Below are positions 6,747 to 15,245 of a stretch of DNA of 64,000 bases, piece after piece (the stretch's first letter is position 1; every line of letters begins with the position of its first letter). The notes beneath the pieces were generated by a model. That model was not told the origin of the DNA. It saw only the letters and a list, made by a program, of their open reading frames with translations, and did not search any database. The stretch lies in NCBI GenBank assembly GCA_039201605.1, contig JBCCRO010000001.1:1-64000 (forward strand), read 5' to 3'. Source of the DNA: CADEDH01 sp039201605. Its GTDB lineage: Bacteria; Actinomycetota; Acidimicrobiia; Acidimicrobiales; SZUA-35. Made by a program: the position numbers and the translations under genes.

Positions 6747-8324
6747 GTGACGTCGTCTCGTCACCCGCTGGCCCGAGTGCTTCGGCGCCTACTGCCGGCC
6801 GAGGCCCGCCGGACCCTGCACGGCCTGGGCCGCCTCGACCGTCTGGACGAGCTCGACCGACTCGACGCCCTCGATCGCCTCGACGCCCTGGAGTGGCTCG
6901 ACCGGCTGGAGGAGCTGAAGCAGCTGACCCACCTCGACCAGTTGACCGCTCTGGGCGAGCTGGCCCGGCTCGAAGACCTGGAGCGGGAGCTGACGGCGGT
7001 GCGCCACGGCGTCACCGATCACGACAGCCGCCTCGACCAGCTCAACCGGGCGCTGGCCGATCCCGCCGTCCGGCCGGTGCGCCCGACGTACGGCGTGGCC
7101 GTCCCCGGCGACCCCAGCGCCGGTCACTGGCTCAACCGCTGCCGTACGATCCAGCACTTCCTGGAGCCGGTGGCCGACCGGCGCCTGCTCGACGTCGGCT
7201 GCTCCGGCGGCTTCGTCGCCGGCTACTTCGCCGCCCGGGGGGCCACCGTCGTCGGCTGGGAACCGGACCCGGCCCAGGCCGAACTGGCCCGCACCGCCGC
7301 CGCCGTCAGCGGGGTGCCGATGACGGTCGTCGCCCACGACCTCGATGCCACCACGCTCGACATCGTCCGTCCCGCCACCACCGACGTCGTGCTGCTGCTC
7401 GGGGTGGGGGAGGGGACGTGGTCGCATCGGCGACCCGACGGCGCCGCTCTTCTGGCCGCGCTGCTCGGTCGGGGCGTGTCCGTGATCGTCGAGACCGAGG
7501 CCGAGAGCGTCGACGCCGCCACCCTCCTGGCCGAGCTGGAGACCGACGACGGCGGCATCGAGGTCGACCTGCTGGCCACGCTGGCCGACGAACGCACCGG
7601 CGGCGCCCCCACCACGCTGTGGGCCCTGCGCTCGACCCGATCGGCGGTGCGGGTGAACGGCACCGCCTACGCCTACGAGGCGAAGCGGGTCGAGGCGTAC
7701 CACCGCTCACCCATGGCCCAACACGGTGCCGGTCGCCGCTACTACTTCGGCGGCGAGCACGTGATCAAGGAGTACCGGCTCGACGGCGACCATCGGCAGG
7801 TCAACCGCAGCCAGATCCTCACCGAGGTCGACGTGCTCAGCCGCCTGGCGGGCGAGGCCGGCTTCCCGGAGCTGGTCGACTTCGACATCGTGCCCGAGCG
7901 GGCCCGCCTCGTGCTCCGTCGCCTCCCCGGCGACCTGCTGGCCGATCGCCTCGACGTCGGGCGCCCGGCGGCCGAGATCCACCACATCGCCGCCGATGTC
8001 CTGCGGTCCCTGGTCGGCCTGGAACGGCGAGGCCTGGCCCATAACGACGTGCGCTCGTGGAACGTCCTGGTGCACGGCGGGCGGGCCACCCTCATCGATT
8101 ACGGATTGGTGTCGGCGGGCGACGCCGACGACGACGTCCGGGCGTTGCTGTGGGTGGTGAAGGCCATGCTCACCGGGGAACGGGAGGACTTCGACCAGCG
8201 CCGGACGGCGCTGCCCGACCGCGAGCTGTTCGCCGTCGACCCGATGCTCGACAAGCTCCATCAGGCCGTTTCCGCCGGTCCGGCCACTCCTCGAGCGGTC
8301 TTCGGGGCCCTCGGCCTGGGTTGA
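6747..8324 (+). CDS. Coiled-coil / methyltransferase / protein-kinase-fold fusion, WbdD-like
   Basis: The 525-residue protein has three parts. Residues about 28-85 form a Leu/Asp/Arg heptad coiled coil (repeats such as LDRLDEL and LDALDR). Residues about 140-295 are a class I SAM methyltransferase with motif I LLDVGCSGGF (147-156) and acidic VVGWEPD. Residues about 325-500 are a kinase fold: HVIKEYR with Lys341, HNDVRSWNVLV with catalytic Asp434 and Asn439, and LIDYG with Asp451. WbdD of E. coli O8/O9a has the same enzyme pair with a C-terminal coiled coil; it methylates and phosphorylates the growing O-polysaccharide end and sets chain length. Here the coiled coil is N-terminal. GTG 6747 follows the glycosyltransferase stop by two bases. 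A chain-capping role is inferred from domains and neighbours. Confidence 0.8.
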   Translation: MTSSRHPLARVLRRLLPAEARRTLHGLGRLDRLDELDRLDALDRLDALEWLDRLEELKQLTHLDQLTALGELARLEDLERELTAVRHGVTDHDSRLDQLNRALADPAVRPVRPTYGVAVPGDPSAGHWLNRCRTIQHFLEPVADRRLLDVGCSGGFVAGYFAARGATVVGWEPDPAQAELARTAAAVSGVPMTVVAHDLDATTLDIVRPATTDVVLLLGVGEGTWSHRRPDGAALLAALLGRGVSVIVETEAESVDAATLLAELETDDGGIEVDLLATLADERTGGAPTTLWALRSTRSAVRVNGTAYAYEAKRVEAYHRSPMAQHGAGRRYYFGGEHVIKEYRLDGDHRQVNRSQILTEVDVLSRLAGEAGFPELVDFDIVPERARLVLRRLPGDLLADRLDVGRPAAEIHHIAADVLRSLVGLERRGLAHNDVRSWNVLVHGGRATLIDYGLVSAGDADDDVRALLWVVKAMLTGEREDFDQRRTALPDRELFAVDPMLDKLHQAVSAGPATPRAVFGALGLG

Positions 8325-8405
8325 TTCACCCACGATCAGGTGATTCGGGCCAACTCCTGCCTGGTGATCGTTGCCGGTGCTCGTACCTCTCTGGTGAACG
8401 TGGGG

Positions 8406-8411
8406 TATCGT
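8406..8411 (+). promoter_or_regulatory. -10-like TATCGT upstream of the ECF sigma gene
   Basis: TATCGT lies 98 bp before ATG 8504 in a 179-bp gap. The same hexamer precedes other putative starts at 24870 and 50511, suggesting a housekeeping-type -10 in this organism. No convincing -35 is visible. Confidence 0.25.
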
Positions 8412-8503
8412 GATCGCCGGGCGTGTCGTTTACACCGAAGATGACGGTGTTGTGTCGAGCGGCGGTTTCGATGAGTTCAAGACCAACAGGCGGGCGGCGG
8501 CTG

Positions 8504-9061
8504 ATGACGAGCCCTATGGGCGAATCGGCGTTCGGTGAGATCATCGATGGCGCCAAGAACGGCGACGGCAGGGCCTTCGAGCATCTGTACCGTTGGCTGG
8601 CCCCCGAGATCACCACCTTCGCCACCGTGCGGGGGACGGACGATCCCGAGGGCGTGGCCAACGAGGTGTTCTTCCGGGCCTTCCAGAAGCTCGACCGGTT
8701 CCAGGGTCGCAGCGACGCCTTTCGGGCCTGGATCTACGCCATCACCCGCAACCTCCTGATCGACACCCATCGGGCCGGCGCCCGCCGACCCGACATCGCC
8801 TCAAACGAGGTGCCGGATCTGGCCACGGCCGGAGCCGACGTCGAGGCCCTCGATCTGCTGAGCACGCAGCGGGTCACCCGGGTGCTGTCCTATCTCAGCG
8901 ACGACCAGCGCGATGTGATCCTGCTTCGCATGGTCGGCGACCTGAGCCTGCAGCAGGTGTCCGTCATCGTCGACAAGCCCGTGACCGCGGTAAAGGCATT
9001 GCAGCGCCGCGGTCTCCGTCGCCTCCAGTCGGAGGTGCTTTCCGAAGTGGTGAGACCATGA
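8504..9061 (+). CDS. ECF sigma factor
   Basis: The 185-residue protein has sigma region 2 at about 23-92 (AFEHLYRWLAPEITTFA, DPEGVANEVFFRAFQKLD, FRAWIYAITRNLLIDTHR) and region 4 at about 125-178 (LSYLSDDQRDVILLRMVGDL, VSVIVDKPVTAVKALQRRGL). These bind -10/-35 elements of target promoters and core RNA polymerase. ATG 8504 was chosen because upstream in-frame ATGs (8423, 8471) add a non-conserved stretch; ATG 8516 is also possible. Its TGA overlaps the ATG of the next gene (9058), a typical sigma/anti-sigma coupling. The activating signal is unknown. Confidence 0.9.
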   Translation: MTSPMGESAFGEIIDGAKNGDGRAFEHLYRWLAPEITTFATVRGTDDPEGVANEVFFRAFQKLDRFQGRSDAFRAWIYAITRNLLIDTHRAGARRPDIASNEVPDLATAGADVEALDLLSTQRVTRVLSYLSDDQRDVILLRMVGDLSLQQVSVIVDKPVTAVKALQRRGLRRLQSEVLSEVVRP

Positions 9062-10398
9062 CCGATCCCGATCACGCCGCCCGCTGGGCCCTCGACGACG
9101 AGGAGCTCGAATCCCTCATGATCGGGGCCACCCCCGACGACCTGGGCCGGGTCGGCAACCCGGTTGCCGAGTTCTTCGTCGACGCCCGCAACGCCAGGGG
9201 CGTTCGGCAGCCGTCGCCCGACGGGGCCCTGATCGGCCTCTTCGGTGGCGACCTCGCCGGTCTCGACGCCGAGATCCCGGAGCGGCCCCGCATGAGCGCC
9301 CCGCCCCACCCGGGTGGCAACGGGTCCTCCGATCTGTTCCGCGGCCCCGGCGACGACCTCGGCCTGTCCTCGGTCGGCGGTTCCGGTTGGTCCGGCCCCG
9401 AGGCCGCCCCCATCACCGGCGCCCACGACGTGCGCCCCCGCCGCGGCGCCCACGACGCCGCTCCCGTCGCCGACGACGGGTTCACCATCCCCGCTGCGGC
9501 GGGCGACCCCTTCGCCGGTCGCCCCGACGACCCCTTCGCCGGTCGCCCCGACGACCCCTTCGCCGGCGTGCCGAGCGAGCCCTTGGCCGACGACCCCTTC
9601 GCCGGCCGGCCGAACGATCCGTTCGGCGAGCGCCCCAACGACCCGTTCGGCGAGCGCCCGGCCGATCCCTACGGGCCCCGCCCCGGCGGTCCCTTCGCCG
9701 ACGATCCCTACGGCGCGCCGACGATCGCCGACGCCCCGCTGCGAGGCTCCCTCCTGGCCGAGCGGACGGCGGCCCACAACCGGCTCGTCGTCCCGCCGAC
9801 CGAAGCCCCGGCCACCTCCGTCGGCGCCTTCTTCGGCCAGGTGTTCGAGCCGACGACGCCCAAGGTGCTGATGGGCGTGGCCACGGTGGCCGTCCTGCTC
9901 ACCGGCGGCGCCCTCCTCGGCGTCATCAACCTGCCCTTCCTCGGCGGCGGCGGGGTCGACAATCAGGCCATCACCGGCCTCGAGGCGCAGACCGAAGGCG
10001 GCATCGTCGGTCAGGAGTCCGAAACCGGGGAGCCGGCTATCGCCGAGCAGAGCTCGACGGTGCCGGCCGACGCCGGCAGCAGCGTGGTGACCGTTCCCCT
10101 GCCCGACGTCGCCACGCCGCTCACGGCGTCGACCACCACGGTAGTCGTGCCCCGAAACACGACGACGCCGACCATCGCCTCGCCGACCACGGAGTCGACG
10201 GTCGAGGAGACGACATCCTCGGTCGAGGAGACGACGAGCACCGTCGATCCGTCGTCGACCACCGAAACCACGGACCCGTCTACCAGTTCGACCGAGACCA
10301 CCGAGACCACGGTCGAGGAGACGACGACCACGACGGTCGAGGAGACGACGACCACCGAGAGCACCGAGCCGCCCCCCGCCGAGAACAACAACGAGTGA
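9058..10398 (+). CDS. Single-pass membrane protein with DPF-x-GRP repeats; possible anti-sigma factor
   Basis: The 446-residue protein is coupled to the ECF sigma gene and probably regulates it, but lacks a recognisable zinc anti-sigma HxxxCxxC motif. Residues about 1-60 are a conserved-looking cytoplasmic region. Residues about 150-221 hold tandem octapeptides of the form DDPFAGRP/NDPFGERP. A single membrane span lies near 275-300 (VLMGVATVAVLLTGGALLG). The outer part is a low-complexity Thr/Ser/Glu region with repeated VEETT and ending PPPAENNNE, typical of cell-wall-spanning stalks. The repeat region makes this gene unusual. Anti-sigma function is inferred from gene order only. Confidence 0.7.
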   Translation: MTDPDHAARWALDDEELESLMIGATPDDLGRVGNPVAEFFVDARNARGVRQPSPDGALIGLFGGDLAGLDAEIPERPRMSAPPHPGGNGSSDLFRGPGDDLGLSSVGGSGWSGPEAAPITGAHDVRPRRGAHDAAPVADDGFTIPAAAGDPFAGRPDDPFAGRPDDPFAGVPSEPLADDPFAGRPNDPFGERPNDPFGERPADPYGPRPGGPFADDPYGAPTIADAPLRGSLLAERTAAHNRLVVPPTEAPATSVGAFFGQVFEPTTPKVLMGVATVAVLLTGGALLGVINLPFLGGGGVDNQAITGLEAQTEGGIVGQESETGEPAIAEQSSTVPADAGSSVVTVPLPDVATPLTASTTTVVVPRNTTTPTIASPTTESTVEETTSSVEETTSTVDPSSTTETTDPSTSSTETTETTVEETTTTTVEETTTTESTEPPPAENNNE

Positions 10399-10405
10399 TC
10401 GGGTC

Positions 10406-10432
10406 GGCCCGCCGGGGTTGCGTCCGGCGGCC
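10406..10432 (+). terminator. Hairpin after the sigma/membrane-protein operon
   Basis: CCGCCGG (10409-10415) and CCGGCGG (10424-10430) form a 7-bp GC stem with an 8-base loop, starting 11 bases after the stop at 10398. There is no U-run, as is usual for actinobacterial hairpin terminators. Confidence 0.45.
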
Positions 10433-10516
10433 ACGCAGCTCCTGCCACACGCCATCGGCCACTCCCGATCGCCCTTCGATGGCACCGGGTTGTGTCGTGC
10501 GCAATGATGCACAGGT

Positions 10517-11401
10517 ATGGGAGAGGTAGTCGCAGACGGACCACTGGTCGGCGCCCGGGCACTGGCGCGCGCCGCCGAGCCCTTCCACGCCATCACCTAC
10601 TACAGCCGGGAGATGTCCGACCTTCGTGACGTCGGCTACAAGGGCTGGTGGCACGCCTACTTCGGCTATCGGCCGGCCCCGATGGGCGCCGTCGGCGCCA
10701 GCGTGGTGACCGCCACCTTCTACAACTTCGCCCCCCGCATGGTGGAACGGGCGGTGCCCGGGGTCTGGGCCATCAACACCCCGGAGCAGGCGCTGACCAT
10801 CCGGCGGGAACGGGTGGACGCCGCCCTGGCCCGAATCTACGCCGACGACCGCTTCGCCCCCCTGCTGGCCGAGGGGGCCGACCTGGTGCGCACCGCCACC
10901 GCCGGCTGCGACATCGGTGCCCGCCCGCTCACCGCCGCCCACCTCGACCTCGACTGGCCGGCCGGCCCGGCGTCGGTCCTGTGGCACGGCTGCACCCTGT
11001 TGCGCGAGCACCGCGGCGAGAGCCACAACCTGGCTCTGGCCGCGGCCGGGGTCGACCCGGTGGCCAGCCACGTGCTGATGGCCGGGCGGGGCCACGGCAA
11101 CCGGGTCACGATCCAGTCGATCCGGGGCTGGACCGACGACGAGTGGGCCGCCGCCGTCGGCGGGCTGGCCGAGCGGGGGTGGGCCGAGGCCGACGGCACC
11201 CTGACCGAAGCGGGCTCCGCCGCCCGATCCGCCATCGAGGCCCACACCGACGAGTTGTCCTCCGGCCCCCTCCGGGCCGTCGGCGGCGACCTCGACCGAC
11301 TGCTGGCCGCGCTCCAGGCCCTGGACGAGCACCTGCTCGTCACCGGAGAAGTCTCCGGCCGATGGCCACCGGAGCACCTGATGCAGGCAGACCGACACTA
11401 A
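10517..11401 (+). CDS. SCO6745-family protein
   Basis: The 294-residue protein matches the actinobacterial SCO6745 family by pattern: AEPFHAITYYS near the N-terminus, then GYKGWWHAYFGYRPAPMG, GASVVTATFYNFAPRMVERA, PGVWAINTPEQAL, LWHGCTLLREHRGESHN and a C-terminal winged-helix-like part (GWTDDEWAAAVGGLAERGW...LTEAG). The C-terminal segment resembles MarR-type DNA-binding folds, but the biochemical role of the family is not established. Its 3' end overlaps the FHA-ABC gene start by 40 bp, so the two are probably one transcription unit. Confidence 0.85.
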   Translation: MGEVVADGPLVGARALARAAEPFHAITYYSREMSDLRDVGYKGWWHAYFGYRPAPMGAVGASVVTATFYNFAPRMVERAVPGVWAINTPEQALTIRRERVDAALARIYADDRFAPLLAEGADLVRTATAGCDIGARPLTAAHLDLDWPAGPASVLWHGCTLLREHRGESHNLALAAAGVDPVASHVLMAGRGHGNRVTIQSIRGWTDDEWAAAVGGLAERGWAEADGTLTEAGSAARSAIEAHTDELSSGPLRAVGGDLDRLLAALQALDEHLLVTGEVSGRWPPEHLMQADRH

Positions 11402-14136
11402 CCTTCACCCCGATCAGCGACGTGACCAATCAGCCTTACTCCCAACCAACGCAATCGATCATCGTCTGGGTCGACGGCCAGGCCTTCCACGGTCTGCACG
11501 GCCATACGATCGGCCGTGAGGCGTCCGAGTCGATCACGGTCGACCACGCCCAGGTCTCCCGACGACACGCCATCCTCAGCTTCGAGGGCGGCTCGTGGTC
11601 GCTGCGCGACCTGGGGAGCACCAACGGCCTGCACGACGGCACCAGCCGACTCGACGTCGTCCTCCTGCCCCCCGGCCGCACCCCGGTGTGGCTGGGCCCG
11701 CCCGACACCTCGCCCTGCGTCTACTTCGACGTCACCATGCCCGGTGGCGGCGGCGGGGGAGCGGGTGGCGGCGGCTACGGCCCCCAGGGTTTCAGCCCCC
11801 TCGACGCCGGTGTCCCCGGCGCACCCGGCGCCGACCCCAGCGCCCTCGACGGCCTGGGCTCGCCGTCGCCCGGTCCGGGATCGCTGCCCACACCGGGCGC
11901 CGGACTCGGCCCCTCGGCCCACGCCCCCGGCCCGGCGGCGGCCCAGGCGCCGCCCCCCGGCCCGATACCCCAGCCCTCGGGCACGGCCGCCGGTACCGGT
12001 GTCGGCGGTGCCAGCCCCCAGGCTCCCCCCGCCGTCTCCTACACCCCACCCCAGAACTCGCTGGCCGGTGCCGGCCCGCTTCCTCCGCCTCAGGCCTCCC
12101 CGTCCGAAGCCGCTCCCCCCGCTCTCAACAACGTCGCTCTCACCACCAACATCGGCCAGCTCAGCCAGGTCATCGACATCGCCCAGAGCGAGCTCGTCAT
12201 CGGCCGCTCCACCGAGTGCGATCTGACCATCGCCGATCCGCTCGTCTCCCGTCGCCACGCCCGCCTGGTCATCACCGCCGGCGTCGGCAACATCGAGGAT
12301 CTGGGCAGCGACAACGGCACCTTCGTCAACGGTGAACGCATCACCTCCTCCCCGGTCGTCGAAGGCGATCTCATCGAGATGGGCAAGGCCCAGTTCATCC
12401 TCTCCGAGGGCCGCCTCCAGCAGCACGTGGCCCACGGGCTGCCCCTCCAGGCCGACGGCCTCACCGTCACCGTCGGCGGCGACCTTCGCATCCTCAGCGA
12501 CGTCAGCTTCACCCTGCCCGCCGGCTCGATGACCGCCGTCATCGGCCCCAGCGGCAGCGGCAAGAGCACCCTCCTCAACGCCCTGACCGGGCGCCGACCG
12601 GCCGATGAGGGCCGGGTGCTGCTCGGCGGACGCGATCTGTACGCCTCGGACGAGGGCCTCGGCCGCCGGATCGGCTTCGTCCCCCAGGACGATCCGGTCC
12701 ACCTGACGCTCTACGTCAAGCACGCCCTGATGGCGGCGGCCCAGCTCCGGCTCCCGGCCGACGCCTCCAAGGCCGAGATCACGGCCAACGTCGAGCAGGT
12801 GGCGGCCGAGCTCGGCCTCAGCGAACGCCTCGACACCCGGGTTCAGGCCCTGTCCGGCGGCCAGCGGAAGCGGGTCAGCGTCGGCTACGAGCTGGTCGGC
12901 GCCCCCCAGGCCCTGATCCTCGACGAGCCGACCTCCGGCCTCGACCCGGGCATGGAGCGCGATCTGATGGCCAACCTCCGCCAGCTGGCCGATAAGGGCA
13001 CCACCTCGATCGTCGTCACCCACAGCGTGCAGAGCGTCGAGCTTTGCGACCTGGTGCTCGTGCTGGCCCCCGGCGGCCGCCTGGCCTTCATCGGTCCGCC
13101 CGACAAGGTGGCCGGCCACTTCAAGTGTCCCGATCTGGCCAGCGTTTTCACCCTCCTCGGCACCCGGCAGAAGGCGGAGTGGGAGCTGGAGTTCGCCAAG
13201 ACGACGTCCTACCTGAAGTTCGGGGCGCCGGCCCCCACCACCGCCTCGGCCCCCTCGACCCCGCTCCCGGCCCGCTCGTTCACCCACGACTTCCGGGTGA
13301 TGCTCGTCCGCTACGTGCGAGCCCTGGTGGGGGATAAGCGGCGCCTGATCCTGCTCCTGGCCCAGGCCCCGGTGCTCGGTGCCCTGCTGGCCGTCGTGCT
13401 GTTCCGCGACGCCTTCTCCCCGCTGCCTAATCAGGGGGCCCGGCAGTACCTGTTGGCCACCGTGCTGGCCATGACCCTGCTCGGCGGCTTCAACGCCGTG
13501 CGGGAGATCGTCCAGGACCGCGACGTGTTCCGGCGGGAATTGGCGGCCGGGGTGTCGGCCTTCGCCTTCGTGCTGGCCCGGTGGGTGGTGCTGAGCGTCA
13601 TCACCGTCCTCCACGCCGTCGTGTTGCACCTGGTCGCCTCGCTACGGCAGCGGGATCCCCTGGGCGAGGGCGTGCTGATCGGGTGGGGGCACCTGGAGTT
13701 CCTACTCGCCCTGTCCGCCATCGGTGTCGGCAGCGTCGGCGTCGGGCTGCTGATCTCGGCCAGCGCTTCGGACTCGGCCCGGGCCCTGACCGCCCTGGTG
13801 ATGCTGATCATCCCGATGCTGTTCCTCAGCGGTCTGGTGGTGCCGACCTCGGGGCAGGCCGGTATCGAGCAGGCCACCTACCTCAATCCGGTGCAGTGGG
13901 GTGGCTCGGCCGGCGCCGTCACCATCGACCTGCAGAACGCCTCGGGGTGCAACGCCCCCGGCGCCGGGCAGGGCGCGGGGGCGTTGGCCCGGGCCTGCGA
14001 CAACAGCCGGTGGAACCCGACCACCTCGACCCAGGCCCTCAACCTGGGCATGGCCTGGGGGATGGCGATCCTGCTGTTGATCCTCACCGGGGCCACGACC
14101 GGCTGGACCCTGCGCCGCCCCCTGCGACGGGGCTAG
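11362..14136 (+). CDS. FHA-FHA-ABC transporter fusion (Rv1747-like)
   Basis: The 924-residue protein has two phosphothreonine-binding FHA domains, one ABC ATPase and a six-span ABC2-type membrane domain. FHA1 (about 25-115) shows TIGRE, VSRRHAIL and DLGSTNG. A Gly/Pro/Ala-rich linker runs from about 125 to 245. FHA2 (about 255-350) shows VIGRSTECDLTI, VSRRHARL and DLGSDNGTFVNG. The ATPase has Walker A GPSGSGKST (about 394), signature LSGGQRKRVS and Walker B ALILDEPTSGLD. Membrane spans lie from about 670 to the C-terminus. M. tuberculosis Rv1747 has this architecture, is phosphorylated in the linker and is thought to export a cell-envelope glycolipid. ATG 11362 gives the complete FHA1. Its TAG shares CTAG with the converging uppP stop. 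Confidence 0.92.
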   Translation: MATGAPDAGRPTLTFTPISDVTNQPYSQPTQSIIVWVDGQAFHGLHGHTIGREASESITVDHAQVSRRHAILSFEGGSWSLRDLGSTNGLHDGTSRLDVVLLPPGRTPVWLGPPDTSPCVYFDVTMPGGGGGGAGGGGYGPQGFSPLDAGVPGAPGADPSALDGLGSPSPGPGSLPTPGAGLGPSAHAPGPAAAQAPPPGPIPQPSGTAAGTGVGGASPQAPPAVSYTPPQNSLAGAGPLPPPQASPSEAAPPALNNVALTTNIGQLSQVIDIAQSELVIGRSTECDLTIADPLVSRRHARLVITAGVGNIEDLGSDNGTFVNGERITSSPVVEGDLIEMGKAQFILSEGRLQQHVAHGLPLQADGLTVTVGGDLRILSDVSFTLPAGSMTAVIGPSGSGKSTLLNALTGRRPADEGRVLLGGRDLYASDEGLGRRIGFVPQDDPVHLTLYVKHALMAAAQLRLPADASKAEITANVEQVAAELGLSERLDTRVQALSGGQRKRVSVGYELVGAPQALILDEPTSGLDPGMERDLMANLRQLADKGTTSIVVTHSVQSVELCDLVLVLAPGGRLAFIGPPDKVAGHFKCPDLASVFTLLGTRQKAEWELEFAKTTSYLKFGAPAPTTASAPSTPLPARSFTHDFRVMLVRYVRALVGDKRRLILLLAQAPVLGALLAVVLFRDAFSPLPNQGARQYLLATVLAMTLLGGFNAVREIVQDRDVFRRELAAGVSAFAFVLARWVVLSVITVLHAVVLHLVASLRQRDPLGEGVLIGWGHLEFLLALSAIGVGSVGVGLLISASASDSARALTALVMLIIPMLFLSGLVVPTSGQAGIEQATYLNPVQWGGSAGAVTIDLQNASGCNAPGAGQGAGALARACDNSRWNPTTSTQALNLGMAWGMAILLLILTGATTGWTLRRPLRRG

Positions 14137-15134
14137 AGCCAGCCGGCGGCGGCGGCGGTCAGGGCGGCGATGCCGATGACGATCCGGTAGTAGCCGAACA
14201 CGTCGAAGCTGCGCTGCTCGAGCCACGACACCATCCAGCGCACCGAGGCGATGGCGGCGATGAAGGCCACGATCAGGCCGATGGCGGGCGTCACGTAGCC
14301 GAAGGTGTCGACCAGCAGCTCGCCGTCGGTGAGGGCGGTGAGGGCGGTGGCCGCCGACAGGGTGACCAGCCCGAGGAGGAAGCTGAACTCGACGGCCGCC
14401 CGCAGGGTGAGGCCGACCAGCACCGCCACCACGATCGTGACCAGGCTGCGGCTCACCCCCGGCCACAGGGCGATGGCCTGACCGACACCGATGATGGCGG
14501 CCTGCTGCCAGGTGATCTCGTACAGCTCCTGACCGGCTCGCCGCAGGACCCCGAGTCGGGTGAGTACCAGGATCCCGATGCCGCCGATCAGCCAGGCGAT
14601 ACCGATGGGCACGATGCCGAACAGGTTCTCCTGGACGAAGTCGGCCACGGTGAGGCCGATGATGGCGGTGGGGATGAAGGCGGCGATGACGGCCAGCAGG
14701 ATGCGGCGGCCGTCCTCGCTGCGACCGAGCAGGCCGTCGATGATCTGACGGATCCGCTCCTGGTAGAGCACGAGCACGGCGAGGATGGCGCCGGCCTGGA
14801 TGCAGATGGCGTAGGCGTCGAGGGCGTCGTCGGCCTCGTCGGTGCCGCCGAGGCCGAGCAGTTCGTTGGTGACCAGAAGGTGGCCGGTGGAACTCACCGG
14901 CAGGTACTCGGTGAAGCCCTCGACCAGGCCGAGGACGATGGCGGCGAACACCGAGAGCCCGATGTCGCTCTTGGCGCCGGCTCCGTCCTGAGCCGCCACT
15001 GGGAGCTGCCAGGCGGCGACGGCCAGGCCGACGAGGAGGCCTGCGGCCAGGGTGTGGCGGCGGCGGAGACGGGCGAGGACGGCGGGTGGGCGGATGATCG
15101 TGGTCACAGGACGGTGATGGTGCCACGCCGACAC
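14133..15134 (-). CDS. uppP: Undecaprenyl-diphosphatase
   Basis: UppP (BacA) dephosphorylates undecaprenyl pyrophosphate at the outer membrane face, recycling the lipid carrier for peptidoglycan and other envelope glycans, and gives bacitracin resistance. The 333-residue protein carries the family signatures LGLVEGFTEYLPVSSTGHLL (active-site Glu/Ser/His) and WPGVSRSLVTIVVAV (Arg). Multiple membrane spans follow. The N-terminus has an extra 50 or so residues including a hydrophobic segment and AAQDGAG, longer than E. coli UppP. The start is GTG 15134; an in-frame GTG at 15107 is an alternative. It converges on the FHA-ABC gene with a 4-bp stop overlap. Confidence 0.92.
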   Translation of the reverse strand: MSAWHHHRPVTTIIRPPAVLARLRRRHTLAAGLLVGLAVAAWQLPVAAQDGAGAKSDIGLSVFAAIVLGLVEGFTEYLPVSSTGHLLVTNELLGLGGTDEADDALDAYAICIQAGAILAVLVLYQERIRQIIDGLLGRSEDGRRILLAVIAAFIPTAIIGLTVADFVQENLFGIVPIGIAWLIGGIGILVLTRLGVLRRAGQELYEITWQQAAIIGVGQAIALWPGVSRSLVTIVVAVLVGLTLRAAVEFSFLLGLVTLSAATALTALTDGELLVDTFGYVTPAIGLIVAFIAAIASVRWMVSWLEQRSFDVFGYYRIVIGIAALTAAAAGWL

Positions 15135-15216
15135 CGCATTCGCGCCCGGATCAGCACTTTTCCACCCCCTGTCGGATCGGGTCGGTACGGGGAAATCGAC
15201 CCGCCCCGCTTTTCAA

Positions 15217-15232
15217 TCGAACATATGTTCGA
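15217..15232. promoter_or_regulatory. Perfect LexA/SOS box
   Basis: TCGAACATATGTTCGA is a 16-bp perfect palindrome matching the actinobacterial LexA box TCGAAC-N4-GTTCGA at every defined base. It ends 13 bp before ATG 15246 and lies 82 bp upstream of the divergent uppP start. Position suggests LexA directly blocks transcription or initiation of the small downstream gene. Confidence 0.8.
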
Positions 15233-15245
15233 ATAGGGTGGAAGC

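Noticed and set aside
11398..13629. 743-residue minus-strand ORF opposite the FHA-ABC gene
   Set aside because: It is antisense to intact FHA and ABC motifs with no domain of its own.
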